Shown: positions 11,926-23,444 of the stretch, in pieces
Numbering within the stretch: position 1 is the stretch's first letter
Layout: every line of letters begins with the position of its first letter
From: Gremmenia infestans
Taxonomy: Eukaryota > Ascomycota > Leotiomycetes > Helotiales > Hamatocanthoscyphaceae
DNA length: 64,000 nucleotides
NCBI GenBank assembly: GCA_032629725.1
Contig: JAFEVB010000022.1
Location: 806,001 to 870,000, forward strand
Reading direction: 5' to 3'
Notes under the pieces: model-generated
Databases searched by the model: none
The model's input: only the letters and a program-made list of their open reading frames with translations
Told to the model about the DNA's origin: nothing
Program-made: the position numbers and the translations under genes

Positions 11926-13330
11926 CTAACTATAGAGGCAATCTCGGAATAGGGCGTACAAAGAAATAACTCGAAAATCAAGTAGACACGTTGGAACTCT
12001 CGAGACACATTGAAAAGAAAAGGACTGCGTCCCAAATACATACTGGGTTTGCTCTCCCGCACAATGGTCTTTCTCACCCACTATGCCAGCCTCTGGGTGT
12101 AGTTCCAGCCACGCGTGGCGAGTCCTTTGACGCTCCTCTATTTCCGCAACCAAAGCCTTCAGCCCTCTATGCTTGAAGGCAGGTAGGTCGTGTCCGTAGA
12201 TATCAACACGGAGCAACGCCCTCACTGTCGTACGCCATTGTACAGGTGGCATTTCGACGGTATTAAACATCATCTCCTTCTCAATACAAGCCATGCTTTC
12301 ATTTATGGACGATTGAATGCCACATAAACCTCCGTAATCGTGAAACCTAAAGGTTTTTGTTTGACCCAAGGCCACCGCAGCATCTGTTTCTACATCGATC
12401 ATATCTAATAGCCGTTTATAGGCATTAGCTATAACGGGAATAAGAGTCCCCAATAACATGGTATTTTGGAAAGCCTCGATAGGAGGTTTGGGCTTATCAA
12501 CTAGAACGGCCCCGCACTGGGGACACCAAATCGTTGACGAGGCTGTCATTGCCGCCTGACGAACCGTCTTCAGGGCCAGAACAATATCCGCTGGGAGTTG
12601 TTGGAGAGACGCAAGTGCAAGGTACATGGAGGCCAGACAGCTGCAAGGTGCTAATGGTGTTTGGTTTTGGGATGAGCTACTCCCGGCGTCGGAGGCTGAA
12701 GGGTTTGAGCCCGATGATAATGCCGGTGGCTGATCAAGAATTGGATCTATGGCTTCATCTGTGCTGGAATCAAAATTGATGTTCCCATAGTTCATACGCT
12801 CCCCAAAATGAAAAGGTTCTCCGCGTTCACCACTGCCAACTTCCAGGTCCGTGATTGCATTTATAGCAGCTTCTGGTAGTTCAAGCCCTGACTGTGCATC
12901 TATATAAAATGGTTGAGCTATGTCGGCGTCGCTGGGATAGCCGTAGTCATTAGCTACTAAAGGCAGTTGATCGGGTTCAGGTGGCTCTAAGGATGGATTT
13001 GGTGGAGGGTTATCGTTCGCTGTCTCTATAAATTGTCTCTTTCGTGGCCGTCCCATAGGCTTTTGCTCAGAATAATGGCATACGATTGCTTCGCGTTTAC
13101 AGCGCTCGCAACCATCGGAATTTTTAGAACAGGCGAGCTTTCGAGTCCCTAATTCGATCAGTGTCCGGAACTATTGGGAGTGCTATAGTACTGGACTTAC
13201 TGCACTCATCGCAAGCGCGATGCTTCTCTTTCCTTTGAGGCGTAGACATTATTCTACCGGTGTAGCCTAGGGCTTGTGGGTCCAAATTGAGCGAAGTGAG
13301 GAAGGGGTCGAATGATGACTTTTTAGGCAT
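11926..13330 (-). CDS. Zn(II)2Cys6 fungal transcription factor
   Basis: Nuclear DNA-binding regulator. Exons on the minus strand: 13330-13201 and 13148-11926, with a 52-nt intron (GTAAGT..TTAG). Splicing rebuilds a perfect binuclear zinc cluster: ACDEC, then RTRKLAC, CSKNSDGC, ERC and KREAIVC give C-x2-C-x6-C-x6-C-x2-C-x6-C. A basic linker (GRPRKRQ) follows. The C-terminal part holds CSCLASMYLALASLQQLP and WCPQCG, resembling the regulatory region of AflR-type cluster factors. The start at MPKKSSFDPF gives 450 residues; the frame is open further upstream. The last ~60 residues are of low character, so the true 3' end may differ by an unseen intron. It is divergent from ERB1 with 421 bp between the starts. 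No biosynthetic cluster is nearby. Confidence 0.85.
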
Positions 13331-13751
13331 GCGGTTAGATGTGTCCTTCACAAACTGAGAGGTCTGTGAACAATAGTTTCCAGATAGGCTCAGAGGATCT
13401 GTTTCCTCGCTGGGGAAGGTAAGGTAACGAGTTGGATGTCGAAAGTTGCTGGTATATACGGCTACTGCATTGTACACCGACGTGATCTTGCGTCGAAGGA
13501 TTGCGGATTTGGGATTGGTTTTAGAATCGATGATGGTCGTGGCAGATGCAACATCGCGCGCCTATTCCCTCCTGTATCTTAGTTTCGGGCGGGGGCCTAG
13601 CCTGGAAGCGCGAGCGCGTTTACTTTTATAGGGTCTTCTTTCTAGATTGCGCGCTAGACGATAAGCTTAAGTGCAGATAAAAAATAATTTCGAAGAAATT
13701 CAGACATCCATCAATTGAGCCTCGACCCCACCTCCCAAAAATTTGCTCACG
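13331..13751. promoter_or_regulatory. Divergent intergenic region between the Zn2Cys6 gene and ERB1
   Basis: This 421 bp must hold the promoters of both genes. A CCAAT box is visible on the minus strand (ATTGG near 13514-13518). The frame of the zinc-cluster gene stays open into the region up to 13477, so part of it could be coding if translation starts upstream. Confidence 0.45.
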
Positions 13752-16143
13752 ATGGCTCCCTCTGCCATTGATCGAAAACGCAAATCCGTCCCGGCCGAAC
13801 ATAATGAGGCTTGGGAATCGGACGTCGAATCGGAAGCCGAATTTGGAGACGGATTACTGGAGGGCATTTTGTCCCAGAGCGAGAGCGAAGATTCGGAGGA
13901 GAGTGATGCAGAGGAAGATAGCGATGAGGAAGAGCTAGACTTGGATGCGCTTGAGGCTCTGGATAGCGATGAGATCCCCTCCGAGGATGGTGGTAGTGAA
14001 GCAGAAGAGCCTATAGGAAGTTTGGTCAAGAGCAATGGCACGAAGACTGCAGTCGTCGCTCTGCGCGAGAAGCCATTACCTGACGAGGACGAAGATAAGC
14101 CAAATTACACAATTACTACCGATGCGAATGGGGGAGAGCGATACGTCTATGAGGAGATAGACCCGGTCTACGACTCCGACGACTCTGATGCGCCTATTAC
14201 AACAAACACCATTGGGGATATTCCTCTGTCATTCTATGATTCGTATCCCCACATTGGCTACGATATCAATGGCAAGAAAATCATGCGGCCCGCAAAAGGA
14301 GAAGCCCTAGATGCGCTATTGGACAGCATAGATATTCCCAAAGGGTGGACTGGCCTTACTGATCCTGCTACTGGCAAGCCTCTCAATTTGAGCCAAGATG
14401 AATTGGAGATACTTCGGAGGATACAGACAAATGAGATGCCGGAAGATGGCTATGATCCGTATCCTGTAAGACTGATTTCACGAGCTTTGCCATGTGGATT
14501 AATGCTAATTACTTCAGGCAACCGTTGAATATTTCACTGGCATTGAGGAAATTATGCCTTTAAGTGCTGCTCCAGAGCCCAAACGAAGATTCCTTCCTTC
14601 AAAGCACGAGGCCAAGAGAGTAATGAAAATTGTGCGGGCTATTAGGCAAGGGAGGATAATGCCTTACCGACCGCCCGAAGAACGACAAGAGGAAGAGGAA
14701 GAAACGCACTATGACATTTGGCAGGACGAAGTACCCCGTCCAGATCATATCATGAACATCCCGGCCCCAAAGATAGCGCCACCAGGATATGATTTGAGCT
14801 ACAATCCACCTCCGGAATACCTGCCCACAAAGGCAGAGAAACAGGCGTGGGAGACTGCTGATCCCGAAGATCGCGAAAAGGAATACTTGCCAACCTCATA
14901 CGGCTCATTACGAAAGGTTCCGGGCTACGAGAAGTTCATTAATGAACGATTCGAACGATCCTTAGACTTGTACTTGGCTCCTCGTGTTCGTAAGAACAGA
15001 CTCAACATAGACCCCGCATCACTGCTTCCTAAATTACCAAGACCAGAGGAGCTTAAGCCATTCCCAACAGTATGCTCTACTCTTTTCCGCGGTCATGAAG
15101 GTCGGGTTAGGAGTTTGGCAATTGATCCTTCAGGGATTTGGCTTGCTAGTGGTGGTGATGATGGCACCGTACGTGTTTGGGAACTCTTAACGGGCAGACA
15201 GATATGGAGCGCAAAGATTGGCGATGATGAGGGTGTCAATGTTGTGAGGTGGCGACCAGGAAGAGATGCTGTGATCTTGTCAGCAGCTTCTGGAGAAGAT
15301 GTCTACCTCCTCGTACCTCCTATCGTCGACCCTGAAACGGATGCGGCAAGTCGAGAGCTTCTAGACAAAGGCTTCGGCCATGCGACAAATGCGACACAAG
15401 CTCTCACTGCTAACGGGGCTAGGAAAGAACCTGTTGCAAAATGGACTCGTCCTGGCTCTCGTCTTGAAGATGAAGGGGTTCTCATCAAGATTACCCTACG
15501 AACTACGGTCAAGGTCATCAGCTGGCATCGCCGTGGTGATTTCTTCTCCACTGTATCACCAACCGCCCAGAAGAGCGCTGTCGCAATCCACACACTCTCA
15601 AAACACCTCACCCAAATTCCTTTCCGACGCCTCCCAGGTATTGCACAAACAGTACAATTCCACCCCTCGCGACCCCTTTTCTTCGTCGCCACACAACGCA
15701 CAATCAGAAGTTACGACTTACAAAAACAAGAACTCGTCAAGATTATCCAACCAGGTGCTCGTTGGATATCGTCGTTTGACATCCATCCTGGAGGAGACAA
15801 TCTCATTGTTGGATCCTATGATCGCCGACTTTTATGGCACGATCTTGACCTTTCAACGAGACCATACAAGACCATGAGATTCCATCAGAAGGCCATCCGA
15901 GCGGTCAAGTATCACAAGGGAGGCTTCCCACTGTTCGCAGATGCTAGTGATGATGGTAGTTTGCAGATCTTCCATGGAAAGGTTGTGAGTGATATGATGG
16001 AAAATGCGCAGATAGTGCCAGTTAAGGTACTCAAAGGGCATAAAGTCAAGAGCAATTTGGGTGTGCTGGACATAGATTGGCATCCAAGAGAACCGTGGTG
16101 TGTAAGCGCGGGTGCTGATGGTACTTGTCGGTTGTGGTGTTAG
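13752..16143 (+). CDS. ERB1: Ribosome biogenesis protein ERB1 (BOP1 homologue)
   Basis: Component of the PeBoW (Nop7-Erb1-Ytm1) complex needed for 27S pre-rRNA processing and 60S assembly in the nucleolus. Exons 13752-14465 and 14518-16143 (52-nt intron, phase 0) give 779 residues, the normal family length. An acidic N-terminus is followed by the BOP1NT domain (DSYPHIGYDINGKKI; DPYP|ATVEYFTGIEEIMP across the splice; KAEKQAWETADPEDREKEY; GYEKFINERFERSLDLYLAP). A C-terminal WD40 propeller starts at LFRGHEGRVRSLAIDPSG and ends GADGTCRLWC. The initiator ATG at 13752 is three codons after a TTG that opens the frame. No anomaly is seen. Confidence 0.97.
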
Positions 16144-16613
16144 ATGTGTTGATTACGGTTGCGATACCAATGCTAGATTATTGCAGGTGTTTGGCGATCA
16201 AAAGGAGACAATAAATCAATTAAAAGTTTTAGAATCCCTACGTGTTCGGTTCATCGGTTGTTTCTTTGATGCCCCATAGCAGCGAACTGCTGGTTGCCGC
16301 AAAAAAATATGCCTGTATAGCGGTATTTTCCCAATGTCTTAAAACCAAGTACTCATGGTACTTGTCTTCTAAGTCTACAATCCAGCTCCACAATCTTGAC
16401 GAGGTGCGGCACACCGGAGGCTATAGGCGGGTTATTGACATGTTGCACAGGAGGGGAGGTACAGCAGATCTTAAATAGGCCAAAAGAAGATACTTTCGTC
16501 CTTGGCATCACTTTTGAAGTTCCGAGCATCAATCTCTCGCTTTCTTGTCTCTCCAATTCTAGTTCATATTGGACGCAAGATACATTAAACAATAGAATTC
16601 ACGTTTCACCAAG
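16144..16613. other. Intergenic, no feature seen
   Basis: 470 bp between two genes on the same strand. It would hold the ERB1 3' UTR and the promoter of the DUF3237 gene. No ORF with family motifs. Confidence 0.45.
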
Positions 16614-17387
16614 ATGTCCGGCTTCCCAAAGTTAGTCCCTGCTTTCACCACGCACGTAAGCCCCCCTCCATCTTCCCCTCTTTCTTACTCTCCGTACCCT
16701 ACAAGGTATCAGCATATTTCAATTACTCGTATGATAATTGACAACCGCCTTCTAAAGGCGCACCCTTAACCATCGCCCCCTTCGCGTCAACGAATTCCTA
16801 CCTCCGCTCCGAAGCCAACTACCCCATTAAAGTCGACGCCGTATTCGCTCATGGCTCTGACTTCATCCGCCAGGACCCTTCTGGGAAGCATCTCGTGCGT
16901 TGTTGGAGTCCAATTCCGAGTCCCTTTTCCTTTTGCCTTTCTCTGTTACGTTAGAAGTGTTTTGGGAGATAGAATGGGAGGCTGATGAAAGAGATAGCGT
17001 CTCGATGTAAATTCTGTCTTGAAGGATAAGAGCGGAGAGGTGATTAGCTACAAGTATAGCGGTGTCATGACCCTTACGCCTGCTATTGGTGCTGTGCTCC
17101 AGAGTGCGGCAGATGCGAAGTCGACGGAGTTTGGTGATATTGGTAAGTTGACCCTTTAATGCCTCGAAGCCTATCGGAGATGGATGGGTGGATGGATGTG
17201 TCAGAGTGGCTTGAAAATGTAGGAGTTTGGACTGATCGTGGATGAAGTTACGCATGTGCTTTTCGAGACTGGGGGTGATGAGTTGAGGGCTCTTGAGCAG
17301 AAGATTTATGTTGCTAGTGGACGGTTCGTCGTTGAGGCTGGGAAGCCAACTGTTGTTGAGTATAAGATTAGTGAAGTTACGGCTTAA
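16614..17387 (+). CDS. DUF3237-family protein
   Basis: The function of this family is unknown; it forms small beta-barrel-like proteins. Exons as read: 16614-16655 (starts MSGFPKLVPAFTTH), 16758-16894, 16998-17142 and 17248-17387. The last three join in consistent phase. They give KVDAVFAHGSDFIRQD, then RLDVNSVLKDKSGEVISYKY, then ADAKSTEFGDIVTHVLFETG, then KIYVASGRFVVEAGKPTVVE, which is the DUF3237 order ending in FETG and a V-Y/S-G-R strand. The first junction does not work: donor 16656 is phase 0 but the frame of exon 2 needs one extra base at acceptor 16757/16758. Either exon 1 is different or a small exon is missed. The 3' part is secure and the 5' end is not. Confidence 0.72.
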
Positions 17388-17783
17388 GGATGAAAGTTGG
17401 GGGGAGTATGAGACACACGAAATACTGTTACTGGAAGAAGCTTGGCCGATACACTGCTCACTAAGACATTTTCTCCTTCACTTGCACTTAATAGCAGGAA
17501 TGTATCACTTATTCATTGATATGCTTTCATTTGCTCATGTGCCGATATAGCAACCTCTCGTGATCATCTACAGCTTAAAATAACTTTCGTCGTATGTAAT
17601 GAAATCAGACAACGCCATATGAAGAAACAGATCCCTGCATCATAATGCCATGACGCTCAAAACCATGCAAGTAGATTCGGGCCACCATCCGGCCCAATAC
17701 ATAGGAAGACTCCCCTCTCAAGGTCAGCATCAATCGCAGATGATTGCTCATCAATCTGATATTTGTTTCCACGTAACCATAGC
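17388..17783. other. Convergent intergenic, no feature seen
   Basis: About 400 bp between the 3' ends of the DUF3237 and MOB2 genes. No coding signal; presumably 3' UTRs and terminators. Confidence 0.45.
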
Positions 17784-18999
17784 CTACTGACTACCAGAAA
17801 GTGCGAGCAAGCGTTCACCAGCCTTAACATTAGCGCACGCATAAGCTTTCGACTCCTTGGGAAAAGTGCCATTGGCGGCCCAGAGGTCGATCAATGGTTG
17901 CATTGGCTCCAGCTCCTGGGGCTTCAACATCTCAATTTCGGTAGCGGTGAGGATGAAATGACTGAAGCAGCTGTTCATTGGCTTCTCCAGATTGAGGTGG
18001 TAAAAGGGATCGATAAAGTGTGCCCAATAGAGATGGGAATAGACGCGGAACATCTGGCGGAAAATAGTCTGGCAAACCTCGACAAACTCAATCGGGAATC
18101 CACTGCTCTTGCCGACCCAGTCGCCAGGGCCAGCAAGTTGCGACAGCGAGGCGTTCAAGGACGTTGGGCCGGCAGGGATTGGCGTAGATGAGTGAGGAGT
18201 ATCAAGGCCACCTGAAGCATAGGTCGCGCCAGAAATGCCTGGGTTGCCAGGGTTATGTGCGAATGAGACGCCAGCAGGATCAGTTGGGAAGAGAGCGGTG
18301 TTATCGATCTTGCCCGAGATCCATCGTTGCATAAGAGAAATGTACTCCTGAGCAGGCACCTCAACAGGTTCCTTGCGGGAGTTTAACCAAGTGAATGAAT
18401 GGTTACTGGATTGAATCATTAGAACGTCTCATAAGATTTGGGTCTTGGAAACCTACACGCCAGCCGACATGCGAGGACAGGTTTGAGGGTTGCAAATGGA
18501 GCTACCGTCTTCATCCTTCTCGTGAATAACACGAACAAAATTCCACAAATTACGGTAATGCTCAACGACTTTGTCAAATATTAGCCAAAATGTGACTCTA
18601 AGGGATCGCTAATAGTTACCTTGATGAGCAATCCATTCGCCCTGCTCTACAGTCTTTGGCCGAGCCGACAGAGTCATAAAATTGCCCTTGACGATGTGTT
18701 TAGCATACATATCATTGAGCCAAAGAGGCTTTGGCCGAGGAAGGTTGTAGGGTGCAAGAGGATCACGAGGATCCGAATTGGAGAGGCTGTTAGTTGACTC
18801 GTTTATAGACATTGTCTGAGAGAGCGATGGCGAGTTTGGAAGTGGCGGAACTCTTGGCGCTAAACTTGCGGTAGATGAAGAGCTATGGATCGATGATGTA
18901 CCCGGACCTACACCTGCTCCTGAACCAGGAGCCGCGCCTGTTGGTGAAGCTGGCTGAGTTCCATTTGACGTCCCGGGGCTTCTGCGAAAGCGACCACTA
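17784..18999 (-). CDS. mob2: MOB2-type kinase activator (Mob1/phocein family), 5' end unresolved
   Basis: Mob2 binds and activates NDR kinases (Cbk1/Orb6/COT-1) that control polar growth. Exons on the minus strand: 18999-18620, 18568-18457 and 18405-17784, with two 51-nt introns in agreeing phase. Motifs: HIVKGNFMTLSARPK, GEWIAHQVVEHYRNLWNF, the zinc-site Cys pair in NPQTCPRMSAGVNHSFTW, and IFRQMFRVYSHLYWAHF with the His pair. Spacing and the KGNF motif fit Mob2 better than Mob1. A Gly/Ser/Pro-rich insert of about 45-50 residues follows ALFPTDP inside the Mob fold. Upstream of the ATG at 18812 the frame stays open through a Ser/Gly/Pro-rich leader to a splice acceptor at 18999/19000, so a first exon lies further upstream; MNFANLGI near 19150 is only a guess. 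Confidence 0.85.
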
Positions 19000-19777
19000 C
19001 TAGAAGAGGAACTGTTAGTATGAGCGTTTAGAAGGCGAAGCGAGCAAGAAGAACTAGAAAGGCTTGTCGGAAAGGCAAAACCCCTGAGAACAAGGACGCC
19101 AGAAGGTTTATCAATTGTAACATGATTCCAAGGTTTGCAAAATTCATTGAATGGTGCTCATCAACCCCTCAAATCTTTGATATCCACACAGCTCAAACTT
19201 TTGAGCTACAGCTGGTTGTATCTCAGACTCACATGCTAACCCTGAGGTGATCATATCGCTGTCCAAGGTGGGGAGGCGCCATTTTCCCTAGAAGCATAAC
19301 TTGGAATATTCATCAATGCCTCTGAACCATCCGCTTGAGATGCGACATTGTGGCCGTCGACAACCCCCGGCCCCTGACTTTGAAACACGTGAAGAACTGT
19401 GATACCCACATTCCAGAGAAGAGATTTGACATTTTGACGGCGATGTGGTCGACTAGTTCTTTTGCATTGACCGTCGGGGATTTTTGCGTACCGTATGTGT
19501 ATGTCGATTCGAAGTTGTGGAGGGGATAGAGAACAGGGTTGAATGAATAGGAGTGGAAGAAACCTCAATGGAGTTAGACTAGTCTCGGGATGCTGGCGGT
19601 GAGGTGAGGCTCTTTCTTGCCGCTTTATTACAGCAGACGCCGCTTTTACAGTCGCGTAGGAGCAGTTATTTGCAATCCATCGCTTTCGCGCTTGCGCTGT
19701 GGCTAAGACATCCTTTCCCAAACCCCTCTGGTATATTTACCTCCAGCAGCTCATCGCTTTCTCAGAGAACCCGCGTG
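19000..19777. promoter_or_regulatory. Divergent region between MOB2 and LEO1
   Basis: Holds the MOB2 first exon and both promoters. A TACTAAC branch site and pyrimidine tract sit directly upstream (on the minus strand) of the MOB2 acceptor, at about 19004-19018. Both strands have long open frames here, but neither shows family motifs. Confidence 0.45.
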
Positions 19778-21141
19778 ATGTCTTCCTCAGACGAAGAACC
19801 CATAAATACTGAGCCGGAGCTCGAAGACGACCTATTTGGGGACGACGACGACGAGCCCGCGGCGGAAAAGCCTCGCGAATTGAGTGACGAGGAGCTCGAC
19901 TCTGGAGACGACGAGAATAGAGAAGACAGGGCGCAGAAGGAAGAAGCCCGGTACAAGGCGTCAGATGATCAAGAGCAGCTTCGGATTGAGGAGAAGACTT
20001 TATGGAGGCATCCTCTTCCGAAGCCTCTCGATGGAGAGGTAGTCCACCACTTCTAGAGCTTCCAAAACCACGCTGACAATCCAAGTTCAATACCTTACGC
20101 CTGCCTAACTTTCTTGGCATAGAGCCTCGCGCCTATATCCCGGAAAACTTCACTATTCCAACATCTGACCATCACTCAGAGACCCGATCTGCAAATTTCT
20201 CTGCCAATGCCACATCAGCTTCCACTATGCGCTATCGGAAAAATGGATCTACGGGAGAGCTGGAAAGCAACTCCGTTGTATATCGATGGAGCGATGGCAG
20301 CACTACAATTGGCGTGGGAGACCAACACTACGAACTATCAACCAAGCCGATGGCTCCACCAAGAGACAACAAAATCTACCAAGAAGTGATGGATTCACAT
20401 TCATATGTAGCGTCGCCTTCTGTGTCAGCCCAAGTGCTGGTGTTATTTGGCCACATGACCAATCAGCATACGGTCAAACCTAACAAGGATATCGAAGATG
20501 ATGCTTTGGAGAAGCTACAGAGGAGTTTGGCAGCAGCTGCTCGGGGCAACCACAGTCGAGACGAGAAAAATGGGCCAGAAGTGATCACCAATACACAAGA
20601 TCCCGAGCTACAGAAAAAGCAGGCTGAGATGGCCGAGAAGGAACGGATGAGAGCCCAACGCCGGCGTGAAACTGCCGCGGAGAAAGCTTCGATTTCGGGT
20701 CGTGGTCGTGCTGGTGGTTTGACCGTGGATGACCTAGAAGGTCGCAGTGGCAGAAGAGCCCCCGCTGGTCGTAAATCAGCGGGTGTCAAGAGACCGAGAC
20801 GCCGCCCAGATTACGATTCAGACGACGATCTTCCGCGTGGTCGGGGCAGAGAGGACGAATATGATAAGGAAGACGATTTCTTGGCCGACAGCGACGAGGA
20901 ACTTGAGGATGGACCCGAGGGCGATGATGATGAGGAAGAAGAAATACTTGATGACAGTGATGAACCTAAAGCGAAGAAGCAAAAACCATCAAGGCATGAG
21001 GAGATAAGTGATGCAGACGCTGACGCGGAGGCTGATCTGGACGATGATGAGGCCCCTGCGGCTCCAGTAGCGATTGAGGGCCCGGCAGGTAGAGGCAGAA
21101 AACGGAATGTCATCGAGGACGATGAGGATGAGGACGAATAG
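19778..21141 (+). CDS. LEO1: RNA polymerase-associated protein LEO1 (Paf1 complex)
   Basis: Subunit of the Paf1 transcription elongation complex that travels with RNA polymerase II. Exons 19778-20038 and 20086-21141 (47-nt intron, phase 0) give 438 residues. The N-terminus is very acidic (SSSDEEPINTEPELEDDLFG). The Leo1 core starts at FNTLRLPNFLGIEPRAYIPE directly after the intron, continues with MRYRKNGSTGELESNSVVYR and ends near VLVLFGHMTNQHTVKPNKDI. A basic QKKQAEMAEKERMRAQRRRE helix and an acidic C-terminal tail follow. The ATG at 19778 was chosen because the homologous acidic start follows it. Confidence 0.95.
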
Positions 21142-21560
21142 TTCAGGCTTGCCATGATTTGCGAGGAATGTAGGATTAAGACAGATCTAAAGGACACAAA
21201 AGGACAAGCCGGCTATATAGTGCAATACAATAAATGCCTTGACTCAAGGATTCTCGTAAACAGTACGCCATGCAAATATAACATGGCCTTGGCCGAATAA
21301 AAGATCTTGGTCTCGTGGTGTCTAACCTGAGATGCTCCTAGATCTAAAGCTGCCCCATGTTATGATCCCTGCATGCCGAAAATCCGGGGAAAGCAAAAGC
21401 TCTCCAGCATCACATGTCAGCAATTACACTCTTCTCAAGCTTCTCCGCTTCATCCAACTCGAACGACCGAAAAGCTTGAAGCATGAAGCTAAATTGAGCT
21501 TCTAAATATGATTCTCGGCAGGCTATTGCCAGGAGATCGTTTTAATCTCCCTCAATCGCG
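21142..21560. other. Intergenic, no feature seen
   Basis: About 420 bp between two genes on the same strand. No coding signal or named motif recognised. Confidence 0.4.
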
Positions 21561-23444
21561 ATGGCGGGTATCCTGACGGCAATCTGGGTCATGCTCATAG
21601 ATGTCCTGTTCTTCTGGCAAAGGGTACATATAAGCTTCATATCTTCATATCTCTCTCCCCTCCTTGTTTGAAGATGTTAATTTATTGGTTATAGAGATTC
21701 CTTAGATGGCTGATGAAGAAAAGGCCTGTTCAAGTCTGGTGTGACATCCTGCGGGATGCAAAAACGTACGACGAGTGGGAGGAAGCCGCATTCCAGCTCG
21801 ATGTGCTGTTGGGGAATGACTTATGGTGAGTGCCATGAGGCAGAGATCAGATATATGTCTGCTAAAATGATCGTAGGCGCCAGAATCCTACCTCGAAATA
21901 CTACGACTACAGACTCATTCATGAACGTCTGCAATCAATTATTCTTGCCCGGGAAGAGGGAGATATCTTGCAATTAGTCAACCTCCTACGGTCTGGCCTA
22001 GTGCGAAACCTAGGCAATATCTCAACACCGCGGCTGTTTAATCGAGCTTTTGCTGGGACGAAACTGTTGATTGAGGACTATATCACACAAGTCGCTCAAG
22101 CTATTGCGGATGTCGCGAAGCTAGCGACCTCCCCCGGGGCAGATGGCAGTGGGGCAATTGCGGGGTTTAGCAGTCAGGTAAAGATGGACCTGTTGCATGA
22201 TACAAGGCAGGCTTTTGGTAGGAGCACACTCGTTCTTCAAGGTGGCTCAATCTTTGGGTTGTGCCATCTTGGAGTAGTGAAAGCTTTGTTCGCGCGAGGG
22301 ATCTTGCCGAGAATAATCACCGGAACCGCCACTGGAGCTTTGATTGCGGCGCTGGTTGGCATACATACCGAAGACGAATTACCCAAATTGCTCAGTGGTG
22401 AGAGTATTGATCTTTCTGCCTTCGCGGGCAAGTATGGCGTATTCCTTAAAGATGGACATCCTGCCCCTAGATCCCATAGTGGTTGGTTTGAGACTCTCAG
22501 CAGAAGAATTGGGAGGTTCTGGAGAGAAGGGTACTTCTTGGATGTTACCGTGCTGGAGACATGCGTTCGTGATAACGTTGGAGATCTGACTTTCGAAGAG
22601 GCATATAATAGGACGAAACGGGTGCTCAATATTACGGTTGCAACGAATGGTAGAAGCGGAGTCCCAAACCTCCTGAACTACCTGACTGCGCCGAATGTTG
22701 TAAGTTGTTGGAACATACTATTGTGGAGTAAAACGGCTGACATCTCCATAGTTGATTTGGTCTGCTGCCATAGCGTCGAATGCATCTTCTCCGTCACTCT
22801 ATGGCCGCTCAATTACCCTGAAATGCAAGGATGCCACTGGTGATATTGTCCCTTGGTCGACAGCCTTGGATACAACGTTTCGACCTTGGACCCATGTTTC
22901 ATATACCGATAGAGACTCACCATTGTCAAGAATTGCAGAGCTCTTCAACGTCAATCACTTCGTCGTCTCCCAGGCTCGGCCATATCTCATCCCTTTTCTC
23001 CAAAGCGATATGCATGGGCCTTCTCCTTTTTACACCCGAGGTGGACGGACGTCTTTGACAGGTGGAATACTGAGGCTCTTCACAATGGAGCTCCATCATC
23101 GCCTCCAGCAGCTCGACAGCCTCGGCATGTTGCCTCTGTCAATCAGACGTTTCCTAGTGGATGAACATATTCCAGCAGCTTCGGTAACGCTCGTTCCCGA
23201 GCTTTCAGTGGGCGACTTTATACGTTTACTTGAAACACCTACTCAGGAAAGTTTGGATTACTGGATCCTGCGAGGGGAGAGAAGCGTGTGGCCTGCTGTG
23301 GGGGCCTTGAAGGTAAGGTGTGCAGTGGAGACCGAGCTCGATCGTGGCTATCAACTGGTACGAAGGAGGAAAGCTGGCGGCTTAAGGCGAAGAGGCAGTG
23401 CTGTTGATAAAAATTCGTTGAGCTTTGCCGCAACGGGGACATAG
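21561..23444 (+). CDS. Patatin-like protein with DUF3336 (Tgl-type), probable pseudo-lipase
   Basis: Exons 21561-21623, 21695-21825, 21877-22699 and 22752-23444; all phases agree; 569 residues. The N-terminus has a hydrophobic stretch (ILTAIWVMLIDVLFFW). The DUF3336 region typical of Tgl3/4/5 lipases follows (YDEWEEAAFQLDVLLGNDLW, then RQNPTSKYYDYRLIHERLQS). The patatin core starts at STLVLQGGSIFGLCHLGVVK. The nucleophile elbow, normally G-x-S-x-G, reads GTATG, with Ala at about residue 216 (codon 22328-22330). The region that should hold the catalytic Asp-Gly reads PWTHVSYTDRDSPLSR, before the conserved ELFNVNHFVVSQ. Family members act on triacylglycerol or phospholipids at lipid droplets; this one is probably not catalytic by the usual dyad. 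Whether the loss is shared by orthologues is not known to me. Confidence 0.88.

Noticed and set aside
19251..19721. 156-codon minus-strand frame between MOB2 and LEO1, considered as the MOB2 N-terminus
   Set aside because: Not phase-consistent with the MOB2 acceptor at 18999/19000 and not like Mob proteins.
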